A DNA stretch of 64,000 bases from Cylicocyclus nassatus (GCA_958299035.1 CATQJL010000316.1:20127676-20191675); one strand, 5' to 3'; numbered from the stretch's first letter, positions 1-11,825 are shown. Notes: generated from the sequence alone by a model not told the origin. Translations and numbers: made by a program.

Positions 1-127
1 GATTCGGAAACGAAACCACTAAAAAGAGAAAGAAAAGCGCATCGAATGTGCGTTCGAACGCATCTAGATTTTTATTGTACGAAGTTTATAGTCATTTGAA
101 ACTGACAAAACTTTTGGGACAACCTAC
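1..127 (-). repeat. Family A MITE end, truncated by window edge
   Basis: The segment ends in a form of the mariner-like terminus (GACAAAACTTTTGGGACAACCTA) followed by TA. It matches the inner and outer parts of the right end of the complete element at 14553-15434, including the AAGAAAAGCGCATCGAATGTG stretch. The other end lies outside the window. A weaker relative of the inner part is at about 675-700. Confidence 0.55.
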
Positions 128-338
128 TATTATGACCCTAGCTCTTCGAAAACTTGCGGATTGCCGAATATCCTAAAAGCGACTACTACATCATTGAAAC
201 GACGTTACACTGAGCAGATCTTTGTTTTTTTTTATTTGTAGATTATTCGCTCAAAAAATGTTTGCTTTTAATAAATATTTCGCGCTTTGAAGAAGTGAAG
301 GGACTGTTTTGCATAAATACTGCATAAGAACCATAAAA

Positions 339-386
339 TACCTCGAGAATTCAAACCATAAGATAATGGTTTGAATTCTCGAGGTA
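339..386. repeat. Perfect 21-bp hairpin
   Basis: Arms at 339-359 and 366-386 are exact reverse complements (core CCTCGAGAATTCAAACCAT) around a 6-nt loop. No flanking duplication or larger element was recognised. It could be a transcribed hairpin or a chance foldback. Confidence 0.7.
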
Positions 387-1427
387 AATTCCTTGCTTTT
401 GACTGAGGCAACGTGTTTTACGACTTCATGAAAAAACTGAACCTTTGAGGGAATGTTTGTACAATTGTGTAAGCGTCGGAAGTCGGAGGGGAGGGGGGAC
501 AACTAGAGCAGATTGAGTTTGGGTAGTATTTGCTTTTTTAAGCAGAATTCACTCCTCACTTACTTTACCAAATTCGAAGATTAGCAGAATTCTTTGCGTA
601 GTAGAAATAATGATTGGTGAGTTGTCTAATTAGCTGGATATTTGAAAATCTTTGCTATAGATTTTAACCTTCACAAAAAGAGCAAAGCTGCATCGAATGT
701 GTTTTGATCTCCCAAGCTATTGTTCTATGAGACTTTGCGAACGTCAAAAAAGCAAAAAAAAATCTTTCATGACTGTAACTTTACAAAACGTCGAGGAGAA
801 ATCTTGCAGATGCGTTTGATGGAATCATTGCGGTGCTTCCTTGAAGACCCGCTTTTACGATCATAAGAATATCTGATTGTGAGATGGATTCGTGCACAAG
901 AGTGTCACCTAGAGGCTGCCAAAAATTGACTTGCCAGATACCGATATTGTGTGGGTGTTGTAATTCATAAAAAGTTCATACATTAATTGCTTATTCTATT
1001 GTGAAACTGTTGCACTGATGTGATGAGCACATGTTGGGCACGCTGCACTTTTCAAATCAGGCTGCCGACCTTCACACCTACAGCAGTATAGCAACAGGAA
1101 GGGGTAGCCAATAATGCTAAGATATTTCTAGATTCTACAAGGCACTCAAGATGATTACAAATATGCCTCATGAGAACTGAAGGAAAGACATCGTCACCAA
1201 AATTGGGTATCAAAATCGCCCAAGTTCCGCTGCAAATACGAACAAGCTAGAAAATCGCTTCAGAATGCAAAAGAGACCCAGGTGGCTTTACTCATTAACG
1301 TAGATATTCCGAAAATAAAGAGCTCAAAATCAGGCTACAAGGTAAAAATAAATGTCGAGAGCCTGACAATCATAATGAAGCCGCGGATTTGTGACCTGCT
1401 TTATGTACATTAAAACCAAATTTTAGA

Positions 1428-1603
1428 CTTCAGACCACCCAAGTTGATGAGCGTGGTCACTTAAGCCGCTTCTACAAAGCAATTTTTTTGCTTTGGAATT
1501 CATCTTTTGCAACGGGAATTGGGGAATTTCTTTGGTTAGGGTTATATCATAGAACGCCAAAAACTCACCGACCTCAACTTGGGTGTACGGTGCCTTTAAG
1601 TAT
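1428..1603. repeat. Decayed copy of TTAA-type (piggyBac-like) MITE
   Basis: The right end reads GGGTGTACGGTGCCT followed by TTAA, matching the right end of the clean copy at 16231-16563. The left end (CAGACCACCCAAGTTGA) is a diverged inverted copy of CAACTTGGGTG. Only the ends resemble the family. Confidence 0.4.
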
Positions 1604-2481
1604 GACATCAAATGACAACCCTCATCTAATGATTTCTACTCGTAAAAACAACGTTGACTAATACAACTCTTTTAAAGTAACATAACTGTGACCACATTGA
1701 GACAGAGCATAAGCGTATGCCTAGTGTCAAGTAATTCTTAGAGATTTTGATGCAAGCATTGTCTAGAACGGTTGTTACTTTTTATTAGAGCTTGTCATGA
1801 TTTCAACCATATAGTGCATGAAGGTATTCTAGTCTGAGGATCAGCCAAGAAGGGTTGTACTCATTGAGAAAAACTTATCATTTTTTTATAAGAAAACTGA
1901 AATGAAAAGATCAAACTCAGCACAGAAAATCTATGCACTTCTTGTAATTTTGCTAAAGCAACTAGAATGTACTAGAAAAGGAATCTTTTAGGAGAGTTCC
2001 GTCCTTTGAGAGACCTTGTACATAGCTAGCTTACAAAAATATTTAATCATCTGCGATCGCGTGAACGGCTGCCGAGACGAATGGTAGCTGCAAATACGCA
2101 TACCGTACTCTTGCGGCTGAGAAAAAATCGCCTTTTCGAAGAAATATGTTCTTCGCAGAACTGAAAATGGTGTCGAAAGTGAGAACTAAGGCCTGCTGAG
2201 CTCTCATCTTTTTCTCAAAATTTTGAACATCATCGTAGCGTAAATTTACAGTGTGGACCACATGAAGTGTGAGACAAGATAAAATTCATACTTTGCAGGT
2301 ACTGATCAAATTAAGGAACTTTTGTTTTGGATAAACAAAGAAAAAATTCTGTGTAAGATCTTTCATATCACATTTGAGATATTTGCCACTACCTTCAGTA
2401 AGAGCTTGTTCTTTTTGGAGACTCCTTCAGAAATTCTTCAAGTTGCGAGCAATTTCTTTAGCGAAACTTCGTCTCAGTCTC

Positions 2482-2593
2482 GTAACAAATCTGATTCTAG
2501 AGGATGGCATGAGTTTGGAAAAGCAAGTTTTTTGCTTGTAACAAATCTGATTCTAGAGGATGACATGAGTTTGGAAAAGCAAGTTTTTTGTTT
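2482..2593 (+). repeat. 56-bp direct tandem duplication
   Basis: Units 2482-2537 and 2538-2593 differ at two positions (GGATGGCATG versus GGATGACATG, and a C/T near the 3' end). A 114-residue open frame crosses both units without a stop, but since 56 is not a multiple of 3 the copies are read in different frames. That argues against coding use. Confidence 0.8.
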
Positions 2594-3123
2594 ACAGGTA
2601 GACCAAAAGGAAAGTTTATGGGGTCAAGCGAGTTGGAAGGCTAACATTATTTGTTCAATTGTCTAGAGGACAACTTTACGTTAATAAACTTACTAAATAT
2701 CTTTTTGCTACAAGTTGGTGCCCCCTCCTGCTAAGAAAAATCCAGACAACCATCATAGTGTTTGCTTTGACTAAAGAAACTATCACAGCTCTTCAAAGTT
2801 TGCTTCCGATGCTTTATTCAAAATTGCGATTTGCATAGCCATAGCGACTGCGGATAAGCATATAGGCCAAGTACAACTAATGGTAAGAACCGAAGTCAGC
2901 CCATCGAACAAAAGATTGTGGAGATTATTATTAAAACATGGCATGAAATAGACCAAAAATGGATTTCTTTCAGCCCGTTATTCAGACTTCATGTGGTCCA
3001 CATTGAACAAATAATGTTTGGTCTTTCAACTCAAGTCTTGATCCCACAAATTGCCTTCCTTGTCTGACTGTGAGCAAAAGCTTGTTCTTCCATACTCAAG
3101 TCGCTGGACTTGCTGAAGGGACC

Positions 3124-3274
3124 GGGACGGTATGCATCGATCTCCCGTTTTAGAAGCGGAAGATCATTTTCAATAGAAAATGGTTGCCCGGCCGTGTTGG
3201 GCGCCCGACCCGTGACGTATTTTCTATTGAAGATGATCGCCCGCTTTCAAAGGGAGATTGATACATACCGCCCC
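3124..3274. repeat. Foldback element with about 57-bp arms
   Basis: Arms at 3124-3181 and 3219-3274 are imperfect reverse complements sharing CGGTATG-ATC-ATCTCCC and TTCAATAGAAAAT blocks. The 37-bp GC-rich spacer (GGTTGCCCGGCCGTGTTGGG...) contrasts with the AT-rich flanks. It looks like a small non-autonomous foldback; no target duplication was clear. Confidence 0.65.
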
Positions 3275-3580
3275 TGGTGAGAGCCTGGGACGAATTTATG
3301 CAAAACCATTGCCTACGCGCATCGGGAAAATTCTCCGAACTTAATAAATTGTTCCACCAAAGGAACTGGATATCTCGAAAAAAAGTCCCCAAGATTTTAT
3401 GCAAAATTTTCTCGCTGCAAAAGCTTTCAATTATATAGAGTTTTAAGAAAGTCATGAAGGATACGCGTCACATTTCATGTGGACTACCCTGTAGAATATA
3501 TGAAAGATTTAACATACGCAACGCATATGCCTGACACAATCTACCGTCCATGATCGAAAACCAGAATTAACCAATCGAAA

Positions 3581-3859
3581 ATGCTATTCAGCGCCCCCGC
3601 TTTTATTTTGATCATGCTAGCTTGCAGCGCAGGGGTGTATGAACAGTACCAAGTAACTCGAAAGAATTTTCGTATAAAAATAATAGGCCGACTAAGAAAT
3701 AAATTTGGTTGCGCTTGCGGCTCCTACAAATGTTGCAAACAAATTTTTGTCCCCATTGAAAATCAAAAAGTAAGCACTGTTCCAGTGAGATTTTCGTGGG
3801 AAAAATGTGCGAAGAAGAAAATCCCAATTTTTCCAAAGTTTCAAGACGGAAGACCATGA
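3581..3859 (+). CDS. Putative small secreted protein (92 aa)
   Basis: An uninterrupted ATG-started frame encodes 92 residues. Residues 1-18 (MLFSAPAFILIMLACSAG) look like a signal peptide with a hydrophobic core and small residues before the likely cleavage site. The mature part is basic, with a Cys cluster (CACG, KCC) near residues 44-53 and one more Cys near residue 75. An ATTAAA hexamer lies about 70 bp downstream. No family was recognised. The reverse strand is also open over most of the span, and no trans-splice acceptor sits directly before the ATG, so this could be chance. Codon use cannot decide at this length. Confidence 0.35.
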   Translation: MLFSAPAFILIMLACSAGVYEQYQVTRKNFRIKIIGRLRNKFGCACGSYKCCKQIFVPIENQKVSTVPVRFSWEKCAKKKIPIFPKFQDGRP

Positions 3860-4302
3860 AGCTCGTTGTTAATCGCTGAATAGAAAATTATATGTATAAA
3901 TATCAAATTCCTCATCTCCGTCCTTCACTGCATTAAAACAAACCTCAAAGTAATGATCTGAGCTTTCGGAAATCTAGCCAAATTGGGGCTTAGTTTTTCC
4001 TCGCTTACGGTGAAAAATTCTGAGTTTATATGTGATATAGTAGAAGCTTTGCCTTACCTCACTACTACCCCTCAAAGAATCATCGATTATAAACAAGAAG
4101 AATTTTATGAACATTTGCATAAAAAAGAACTTTTTTCCAGCAACTCAATATTTGAAACAAGAACGCATTTATGAACACTATGCTACGCTGCCACAGGCAG
4201 CAAAGTTGCAGCCTCCTATCATCAGCACTTTTATTAGGTTGTTACATAAATCTCATTACACCTTAATTTCTTACGGTGATAAGTCAAGCACCTCATAATC
4301 TT

Positions 4303-5075
4303 TACAGGGCCACAAGGTACCATTCGATAGAGCAGAGTAAGCCTACGAGATAACATGCAAAGTTTGCACCAACTTCGACCTACCTAATTTGCATTAAAAA
4401 TCTGAGTCGCACTGAGGGCCCAAGAAATCGCGAAAAATTCATATTGTTCAAAAAAATCCTACGAATTTCCAACTTGTCACACAAATTGCACACTAGATCA
4501 GACACTCATATGTACCGCTGCTGTATTTTTCCTTATCTAGGAATCGAGAAAACGAAAATCTTCTGGTTTTTACAAAAACGAAGCTATGCTGTTTCTATTC
4601 ATGTAGCTGTATACTACACTTACTTAGAAGTTAAACCGTAAATTCTCAGCATTCCTAAAGTCTTAGTTTTCGAAAATTGCCTAGTTTAGCATTGAACACC
4701 CGAGTGAAAAAAAGCGAAATTCGGTATTTTTTGAAAACTAGGGCTTCTGGAAAGCTGAAAATTTGCGGTTATTCTTCTAAGGACTTGTAGTATACAGCTA
4801 CATGAATAGAAACAGCACAGCTCTGTTTTTTCAAAAACAAGAAAACTTTCGTTTTCTCAGTTTCCAGATAAAAAAAATACAGCAACGGTGCGAGCATCTG
4901 AAGTGGTGAGCAAATTGTGTGAGCAAGTAGGAAAGCGATTTTCTAAGCCTTCAGTGCGACTCACATTTTGGATGCAAATTTACGGTGGATCGCAGTTGGT
5001 GCGAACTTTTGCATATTATCTTATAAGGCTTGCTTTGTTTTATCGAATAATACCCTGGGGCCTATTAAAATCGAA
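4303..5075. repeat. Family A foldback element, diverged copy
   Basis: The left half (from about 4303, containing CCATTCGATAGAGCAGAGTAAGC) and the right half (ending about 5075, containing TTATCGAATAATACCC) are long imperfect reverse complements. They include a TTTCTATTCATGTAGCTGTA / TACAGCTACATGAATAGAAA pair near the centre. The same internal words (CATTCGATAGAGCAAA, CTGCTGTATTTTT) occur in the clean copy at 54168-55075 and the half copy at 30915-31330, so this is an older member that has lost its terminal TTAGGTTG. Confidence 0.65.
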
Positions 5076-5178
5076 GTTCACGACCTATCTTCGTAAGAAA
5101 TCAAAATGTAACAAGACTTATGAAACAAGACTTGTGAGAACCTAATACGTACAGTCGAATATATTTTCTGCTTAATAT

Positions 5179-5327
5179 AGTGTGCTTGCACTGAAGATGA
5201 AATGCGGTAAAATTTGCGCGTAAAGGAATAGCTACGTCTATGGCGCCGGCCATTTGCGCGCGCAAAATGTTGGCATTACTGGCTTGGCTACTTGTTTACC
5301 GCATTTCACCGTCAGTGCAAGAACACA
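5179..5327. repeat. Small MITE with about 30-bp inverted ends
   Basis: GTGCTTGCACTGAAGATG with ATGCGGTAAA at the left is mirrored by TTTACCGCATTTCACCGTC with AGTGCAAGAAC at the right. The centre includes GGCGCCGGCC. The signal-peptide-looking frame starting at 5240 lies inside this element and is not a gene. Confidence 0.6.
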
Positions 5328-5593
5328 TTATTAAGGGGAAAATCTACTCGACTGTACTTAACAGGCGTGCGTGCGGATCCTTTCCATCACATCCAATTTT
5401 GAGAGTTTCATCAATTCAATATCAAATGTCAACATCCATTTGCGGCCACCATTCATGACATATCCTACCACAATAAAAGACCGCCAGAGGTGTAAGCTGA
5501 TGCGGAACCACAATCTAGCTCTTCGCTATTTTGGATGCACCAACTCTTGAAGTCTTATCTCTCTGTTTCTCAAAACATTTCACATTTCTTCGT

Positions 5594-5863
5594 CTAAGAC
5601 TGTACAACATCTGCATCTTTCGTATGTTCTGCAGCTTGTTTCGCATATACGTTAAGACATTCAAATAAACTCGCATCAGCCGGTGCCTGTTCGGTCAGCA
5701 CAAAACGAGTGTTAGCATGTGTGTACTGCGCGCGTTGCTCTTTTTGCAAGGAAAAGCAAAAACTAATCAACAGTTTCGATGCATCTTTTTTACGTATTAA
5801 GTGGGTGCAAAAATAATGTCCGTTATGCAAAGTTGCACTTAGATAAGCTATAGCTTCATCCAT
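5594..5863 (-). CDS. Uncharacterised ORF, probable gene fragment (89 aa)
   Basis: An ATG-started frame has protein-like composition in its C-terminal half (APADASLFECLNVYAKQ, then AAEHTKDADVVQS before the stop). Its first 22 codons lie in sequence resembling a mariner terminal repeat (GTGGGTGCAAAAATAATG on the + strand, near 5797). The N-terminus therefore looks transposon-derived, fused onto an older exon. An acceptor-like TGACCGAACAG sits just before GCACCGGCTGAT, so the real exon may begin at the APAD residues. No family was recognised. Confidence 0.3.
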   Translation of the reverse strand: MDEAIAYLSATLHNGHYFCTHLIRKKDASKLLISFCFSLQKEQRAQYTHANTRFVLTEQAPADASLFECLNVYAKQAAEHTKDADVVQS

Positions 5864-6153
5864 TATTCACGTTTATGTAGCCAAGTCCATCAAAGTAAAC
5901 CTTTCGTAACATAGCGCGCACTTGCTCATACTGACATCGCAAACGGGATGTAACCATGCGTCAAAAACCCGAAAAAATTGCCTTTGAAATCCCGTTTTCA
6001 AAAGACTGCAAATCCTTTTGAGTTTTGCTCCTAGAGCTGGCAATTAGCTTATTTTGTGCCGCAAGCCAGCAGTGTACATGTGTATAGAAAAGATTTCAAC
6101 AAAGGAGTCATCCATTGTTCACTTCTTAAACCATTTGTAGGCCTCAAACCTCC

Positions 6154-7187
6154 AATTCGTAAATATAATAGACGACGTCATCCGTCTAGCCCTCGGTGCG
6201 ATGTTTGTTACTGTACGCAATTTCCCGGATGGGGCGCTAGAGGCCCGCCATGTTTTACTTACACCTGATGCACAGTGCGGCTAAAATTTGGCACTACTAC
6301 CTGTTTTTCATATTTTGTTGCTTTTTTTGTTCTTTGTTTCAAGCACGATCTAATTTTCGACGATTAGATCAAAAATCCCGAAATTTATGCAAAAAGTATG
6401 GAATTTTTGCTTCATGTAAGGAAGGAAAATGGGCAATCTTGCAGGATTTCAAAGTAAATCTGCTTATCAAGTGTTTCGCAACTGCAATAGGCAACCGTAA
6501 ACTGAAGGAAACATCAAAATTCTCCTAAAAGCAATCTTAATTGATTTAGAATAAGCTTCTCAGTGAATGTCGGCATAAGGCCCTGGACAGACTTCACGCG
6601 ATATGTTCGTCGCGATTCAATCGCCGTGATTTCCATTCATTTCCATTTTACATTCACAAATTTCGGGCTGGAAAAGTATCACAACCTGATTGGCATAGAA
6701 TGACGTTGTAACAGTAGTCTTGTCGCGATTCAATCGCGACGATCAAATCGCTTGAAGTCTATCCGGAGCCTAGAACACAGTTTTCGATATCAATGAGAAG
6801 GAAGTTCAAACTGGTACTGCATAAGAGATACTCTACTCTTTATACGACAATACTGAAGAAAGCAGACTTACTTCAAAATCCTGCAAGATTGCCCATCTGC
6901 CTCCCTTACCTGAAATTAAAAGTGATAAATCTTGGGATATTCGATGTAAAACGGCATGTATGACATACGAAGGTGACAAGTTAATGAAAACTACCGTGCG
7001 TGAAGCTAAGAACAAAAAAGCATTTAATCATAAAACAGGCCGTTTGCCGTCAAATTTAAGCCGTACTGTGCACTTGGTATATGTACGCAACCCCAGCGTC
7101 TTATCCGGGGTTTCAAATTTGTGTGCAGTAACCACATTGCACCGAGGTGGCTAGACGGATGACTTCTACTATATTCTGAATTCTTTA
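6154..7187. repeat. Long foldback element with roughly 300-bp arms
   Basis: The outer arm 6154-6236 (GACGACGTCATCCGTCTAGC, CCTCGGTGC) is mirrored at 7086-7180 (GCACCGAGGTGGCTAGACGG). Inner arm sequence near 6425-6465 (GGCAATCTTGCAGGATTT) is mirrored at 6873-6897. The loop between them contains a separate MITE at 6578-6771. Reading frames inside belong to the repeat. Confidence 0.65.
6578..6771. mobile_element. MITE nested in the loop of the 6.2-7.2 kb foldback
   Basis: Inverted ends pair GGCCCTGGACAGACTTCACG with CTTGAAGTCTATCCGGAGCC, and inner blocks GTCGCGATTCAATCG occur at both ends. The size of about 194 bp and the TIR style fit a non-autonomous DNA transposon. The superfamily was not assigned because a clean target duplication is not visible. 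Confidence 0.55.
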
Positions 7188-7609
7188 CGCTGGGGATAGT
7201 ATTTACGCACTGTACTGAGTTTTTTTTTTACAATAACGGTAGACAGAATGTCGTAATCTTAGGCTTACAGAAATGAGCAAAGCTTTAACGATTGCCTTGT
7301 GAAAAAATCCTAACCCATAAAATGCCGACTGTGAGTATTTTGGGGATAGTATTTAATCTATTTTGGGGCTTCGGTTTTTTTACTTAAGCAGTAGTAACTG
7401 TGTTCTCAAAAAAAATCCTTCATTTGCACTTGAGTTGTGGCTAAGAAAGTGATAGCAATGAAATCTCGATTTTGAGTGCAGCTGCGCAAAATGCTTCATG
7501 AACCTCAAAGATGAGGATAGAAGCTCAAGCACTGGAGAAAGTCTTCCAATGATGTGCAAAACTTTGCATCGAAGAAGAAAGTTGATGGAAATAGTTGTTG
7601 GGAAAATAA

Positions 7610-7643
7610 GCCTAGAAAGTCGCACAATACTTTTGCACCAACC
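7610..7643 (-). repeat. Isolated mariner-type terminal end
   Basis: On the reverse strand the sequence begins CTAGGTTGGTGCAAAAGTAT, the standard shape of a mariner terminus, next to TA. A possible partner end (TTAAGTGGGTGCAAAAATAA) lies near 5797, which would enclose the 6.2-7.2 kb foldback as a later insertion. That pairing is an inference. Confidence 0.4.
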
Positions 7644-8046
7644 TAGTATAATTGAAGATGAATTTTTTAATTGAGTTGGAGGCTAATTTTGGAAAATTTT
7701 TATGAGCAAAGAAGTGGTTGGGAGTTTCATACATTCAGTTTGACAAAACTAGCGCAGATTTTACATATAATACTTTCCATTATTTTCGGGTCTGCTCCCG
7801 CGAAAGCGGGTGTAAGCACAAGCAAGGAATAAAGGCAGTGTTTCCTTTGAGTTTGGTTAGAAACGATTATTCCAAGTGATCGAAAAATTACACCCATCTC
7901 GTTTACAATGCATTCTGGTGGTGTCGGTAAGGGGAAGTAGGCAGTATTGTCTATCTTAACTGCATAAACTAAGATCACGTTAGGACATCAGATGATGTTA
8001 GTGGTTAAAGGCAGTGAATCGGAAAATCCAACAAATCAGGATTTTA

Positions 8047-8105
8047 GCGCGATAGGTTCCTTATCGCCCAACTATGAAAACAGTGCAATCCCGGTTGCAC
8101 AGCAT
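8047..8105. repeat. Dispersed repeat word shared with 17.2 kb
   Basis: The block ACTATGAAAACAGTGCAATC plus its flank recurs at about 17225-17285 with few changes. It is part of an unclassified dispersed repeat, and the reading frame that crosses it is not supported as a gene. Confidence 0.5.
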
Positions 8106-8590
8106 GCTTTCGCTGCCTATGCTTTCGTTCATACGTGCACTTGCATAGTCAGGAAAGCCAGAATTGCTTTGCTCTACTGCGTTTTCATCTCTTTCTAGCG
8201 TTTTTTTGCTTTTCTTTTTAATTATTCTTTCATAATGTTTTTAAAAGGGAAGTTGCTCTTGCCAGCGTTTTTTTTTGGAAGGGTGGTCCCAGGACATCTG
8301 CGGCAAAGCGGGCAGCTCCACACATTATAGGCATACGGCTTTATAAAAGCAGTGCTCGCGGGGTGGTGCCTATCGGCGGTACTTAGTCTTCTATCTCAGG
8401 TTGGGCAGCTCTAAGAGGAGTTCAGAGACAACGAAAAAAGAGCAATAAAAAGAACTAAACTGAAAGAATATTGAAAACTCGTAACAAGGTTCGGAAAAAC
8501 GGGGTTCGGCGACGCTATTGGCCATCATTAAAGGTCGAGATTTGAGACAATATAGTTTGCTGTTTTTTCGAAGTCATTTTTTTGCTTTCA

Positions 8591-9424
8591 TGTAAACTAG
8601 CTGGCTTACCCGGCTCCGCCGTATCCGGACCAAACTTGGCACACATACACTTCGGGCCCCGGCGGGTGTCACGGTCCACTTTTCGTTATCGATCGATGTC
8701 GATTTTACCGATTTTTATCGATTTTTTGCGGAGTTCACCTACGGGGCTGGGAGTTGGCACAGGGGGGTAATCGAGCATGGGGATTCCGAATACAATATTG
8801 GTTTTCAGGATTATCGATTACTTTTATCGATTTTATCGATTTTCTTGCAAAGTTTGAGCTACGGGGCTGGGAGTTGGCACAGGGGGGTAATCGAGCATGG
8901 GGATTCCGAATACAATATTGGTTTTCAGGATTATCGATTACTTTTATCGATTTTATCGATTTTTTTACAAAGTTTGAGCTACGGGCTGGGAGTTCGCACA
9001 GGGGGGTAATCGAGCATGGGGATTGCGAATACAATATTGGTTTTCAGGATTGTCGATTACTTTTATCGATTTTATCGATTTTTTGAAAATTTGAGCTAGG
9101 GGGCTGGAATTTGGCACAGGGGTGTAATCGAGCATGCTGATCACCCCCCTTGGGAATGATCAGCATGCTCGATTACCCCCCTGTGCCAACTCCCAGCCCC
9201 GTAGGTGAACTCCGCAAAAAAATCGATAAAAATCGATAAAATCGATATCGATCGATGACGAAAAGTAGCCTATGACACCCGCCGGGGCCCAAAGTGTATG
9301 TGTGCCAAGTTTGGTCCGGATCGGTTCAGAAATGGAATTTTCTATTCGGAACATACGTACAGACATACATACATACATACAGACAGACAGACATACAAAC
9401 AGACATTCAGCTTTATATATAAGA
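8591..9424. mobile_element. Family C composite foldback element, copy C1
   Basis: The left part (about 8600-8770: ACCCGGCTCCGCCG, then CCAAACTTGGCACACATAC and GGGGCTGGGAGTTGGCAC) is mirrored by 9150-9330. Between them are tandem 120-bp units. The right end runs through a purine/pyrimidine tract of CATACATACAGACAGAC type to ATTCAGCTTTATATATAAG. The same tail ends copy C2 at 14030-14552. The tail resembles 3' ends of some non-LTR or SINE-like elements, while the inverted arms resemble a foldback transposon. I cannot assign a class. Confidence 0.6.
8741..9135 (+). repeat. 120-bp tandem repeats inside C1
   Basis: Units start at 8741, 8861 and 8981 (exact 120-bp spacing) with a shorter diverged unit near 9098. 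Each carries ACGGGGCTGGGAGTTGGCAC, an ATCGAGCATGGGGATT block, and a run of ATCGATT words. Since 120 is a multiple of 3, open frames pass through all units on both strands. These frames are by-products of the repeat. Confidence 0.85.
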
Positions 9425-9984
9425 TGAAAACATCTCGAAGTCATACAGTCTATCTAATTCAACCACATTTCTGATAGAAGCAAACAAACACTGAAGTAAT
9501 AACAAAAACTGATGAACCTCAGAATTTGTCGGGAATCTCAATAATTGAATAATTTATCTGTTTTTTCGAAACATGCTTACCACTGCTGGCTTAGATAAGC
9601 AACACAACTTTGAGATGCTTTCATTAACTCCGAAAAAGTCACAATGATTGTGAAAAAGATGGTTGGCAGCCGGGGTCATCACCTTATTATGAAACAAGGG
9701 AAGTCGACTAATGCATCGTCTGCTTCGTTACAACATACATACAACGTTCATACGTTCTATCTATAGCAAAGAGCAGTAGAAATACTTGAGGAGAGAAATT
9801 CAAATCTATGAAGGCTTAGAACATGGAACGTGCATGCATGTGCCCTGGGAAGCTTAGGGTCGGGGCAGACTGCGGAGGGGGGTACACAGCGTATGCGACT
9901 TACGCAGCTCTGGCTCGAGCTTTAGCTTCATTAGGCTCTTATGCACGTACACCTGCGACCAGAAGAGGGAAGCTGTACGAAAGC

Positions 9985-10090
9985 TTTGGGCCCCTACAGT
10001 GGCGGTTCCAGGATTTCCGTTCGGGGGGGGGGGGGGCAAAGCATTTTATTGGTGAAGGTGCGTGGGGCTAGCCACGCACTCAAAAGAATT
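9985..10090 (+). repeat. hAT-like element end followed by a long G run
   Basis: CAGTGGCGGTTCCAGGATTT followed by TTCGGGGG..., a run of about 14 G, and GGTGCGTGGGGCTAGCCACG. The same arrangement (CAGTGGCGTACCCTGGATTT, about 14 G, AAAGTGCGTGG) occurs at 40722-40800. The CAGTGGCG start is the form seen at ends of many hAT-type elements. The partner end was not found. Confidence 0.5.
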
Positions 10091-10945
10091 TTTGGGGTGC
10101 TTCGCAAAATTTTGGCGGGTTCCCAACCCCTAAAATCTAAAAAAAGAGGCGTCAGCCCGCCCCAAAACAATCTATTTTACGAGGCTAATTTGAATTTTTG
10201 AAAATTTTCAAGAATTATTTGAATCGTTTACAAGAATGAACAAGTCACTTGCGCATTTTTATAACCCGTATAAGTAATTTTGAAGAATTTCGTTTTGAAG
10301 AGGATAAGTTCATAGCTGACTCACCGCTTTTATCGAAAATACTTCATACTTCCCAACTATACTAACGAATTATACTTCGTACTTTGGAAAACTTACTTGA
10401 CATACTTTGTTCCTGTACCACACTACCATTTTCAGCAAATACAGTCATGCCTCTTTGTAACTAGACAATGAGTTTGCACACACGACCTCCACAACACAGA
10501 ATTCAGTTGTTAACGGAGCAAAGATTGCAACGAACTGTCAAAAACAATTTCTCTCCTCAATCTTCTCAACGCTTTGAACGAGAAGAAAAAATTTTGAGAA
10601 ATCTCAAACATTGCGGTCACAACGTGTTGGGATTTGCGCATAATGTGCAGCACATGCCTCCAGTTACAATTAGTTTGACTATCTCTGCGACCTTGTCAAC
10701 AAGCTCATAAAAAAGTAAGATTATTGCAAAGGTTGCAAGCTTTAGGAGCTTTTTGAGGATCATACAAACATTGAAAAATGCCCTTTGCGTGAATACCGTT
10801 TGCTCACGCTTTTAGTAAAGATTAGTGAACCTGAGACATGAATGCTGATCATTATTCGGGTCTTAGAATAGGGGGCGTTATAGCTGTTTAGAAGCTCTCC
10901 TCCTTTTCGGGCGAAGGTGCGTACAAACTTTGGTAGCCAACCCAG

Positions 10946-11576
10946 TACAAGGTGTCCCAAAGTATGTATACAGTGTTTGCTGATTAATATCTCTCTTCAA
11001 AAAGTTTTTTACCAACCTCTAGGTATCATCTTGTAGATTTGCTCTAAGTTAGGTCTACTTTATGGGACGAATTATCGATCGCTCTCCATTACTCTAGGAT
11101 TACGGCAGGAATTCGAAGAAATTGAGAGCCTCAGAAAGCAAACCAGACAACCTGCAAACTTTTACATAGGCTAAATACAAACTTTGCACTTTACCGCAAT
11201 GCTTCCCTCAAAAGTTAGGCCATGTAAACCGCGACAGCTGTTTGTACAATGCTCCATAAAAAATGTAACTATCTACATCGTTTGAAAGGCCTTAAAAACT
11301 CGTAAAAAGTTAAGTAATGAAATCAGCGTTAAACTCTGGCACACCACTCTTCAAATTTTATGAAAAACATTTTTAGCGCGTTCACAATTACGCTGTATGC
11401 TAAAAGTTTCTATCGTAATCCTACAGTGATGAGGAGCGATTGGTGATTCGCTTCATACTGTGAATCTAAGTTGAAGCCATCTCTACAGAGTGGTACCTGA
11501 AGTTAGACAAAAGACATTTTTAGAAAAGAGGTATCAACGATCAAACAGTGTACATGCTTTTGAAACCTCGTATACC
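10946..11576. mobile_element. Family B MITE, diverged full-length foldback
   Basis: The left end reads AAGGTGTCCCAAAGTATG then ACAGTGTTTGCTGATTA. The right end, on the other strand, repeats these words (GATCAAACAGTGTACATG). Inner pairs around GTAATCCTACAGTGAT and ATTACTCTAGGATTACGG confirm a foldback of about 630 bp. Related copies lie at 26684, 48349, 55110, 55668 and 58280. Confidence 0.6.
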
Positions 11577-11825
11577 ATCCATAATAAAGCGAAACCTGGT
11601 TCAATAGAATTTCAGGCAAGCTCATATATCCATGCATTGTCAGTGCCAAAATAGGGCCTAAAATATATTATGAGGGAAGAATCACGAAAAAACGCCCAAA
11701 AAACTTCTCCAATTGTAAGAGTCATTCTCGCAGGTCTCAATTTTTTTGTGTAGCTTACTCATCTTTCGCTCTTTGTTGTTGTCGCTCTTTAGTCGCTTTA
11801 TGCAATTTTATTACCATATATCAAT

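Larger units (their letters stand above)
128..3120. other. Spacer with decayed repeats, no supported gene
   Basis: Apart from the hairpin at 339-386, a decayed piggyBac-like MITE at about 1428-1603 and a 56-bp duplication at 2482-2593, I see no exon-like segment here. The short frames present have no splice-site support and no protein-like composition. Confidence 0.4.

Noticed and set aside
5240..5458. Frame starting MAPAICARKMLALLAWLL, looks like a signal peptide
   Set aside because: It lies inside a MITE whose inverted ends (5179-5327) generate the hydrophobic stretch.
8735..9086. Open frames of 99-110 codons on both strands
   Set aside because: They are repeats of the same peptide produced by exact 120-bp tandem units of element C1.
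9355..9410. CRISPR-like or satellite array from the CATACATACAGACAGAC tract
   Set aside because: It is a simple tract in the tail of element C1, without spacers.
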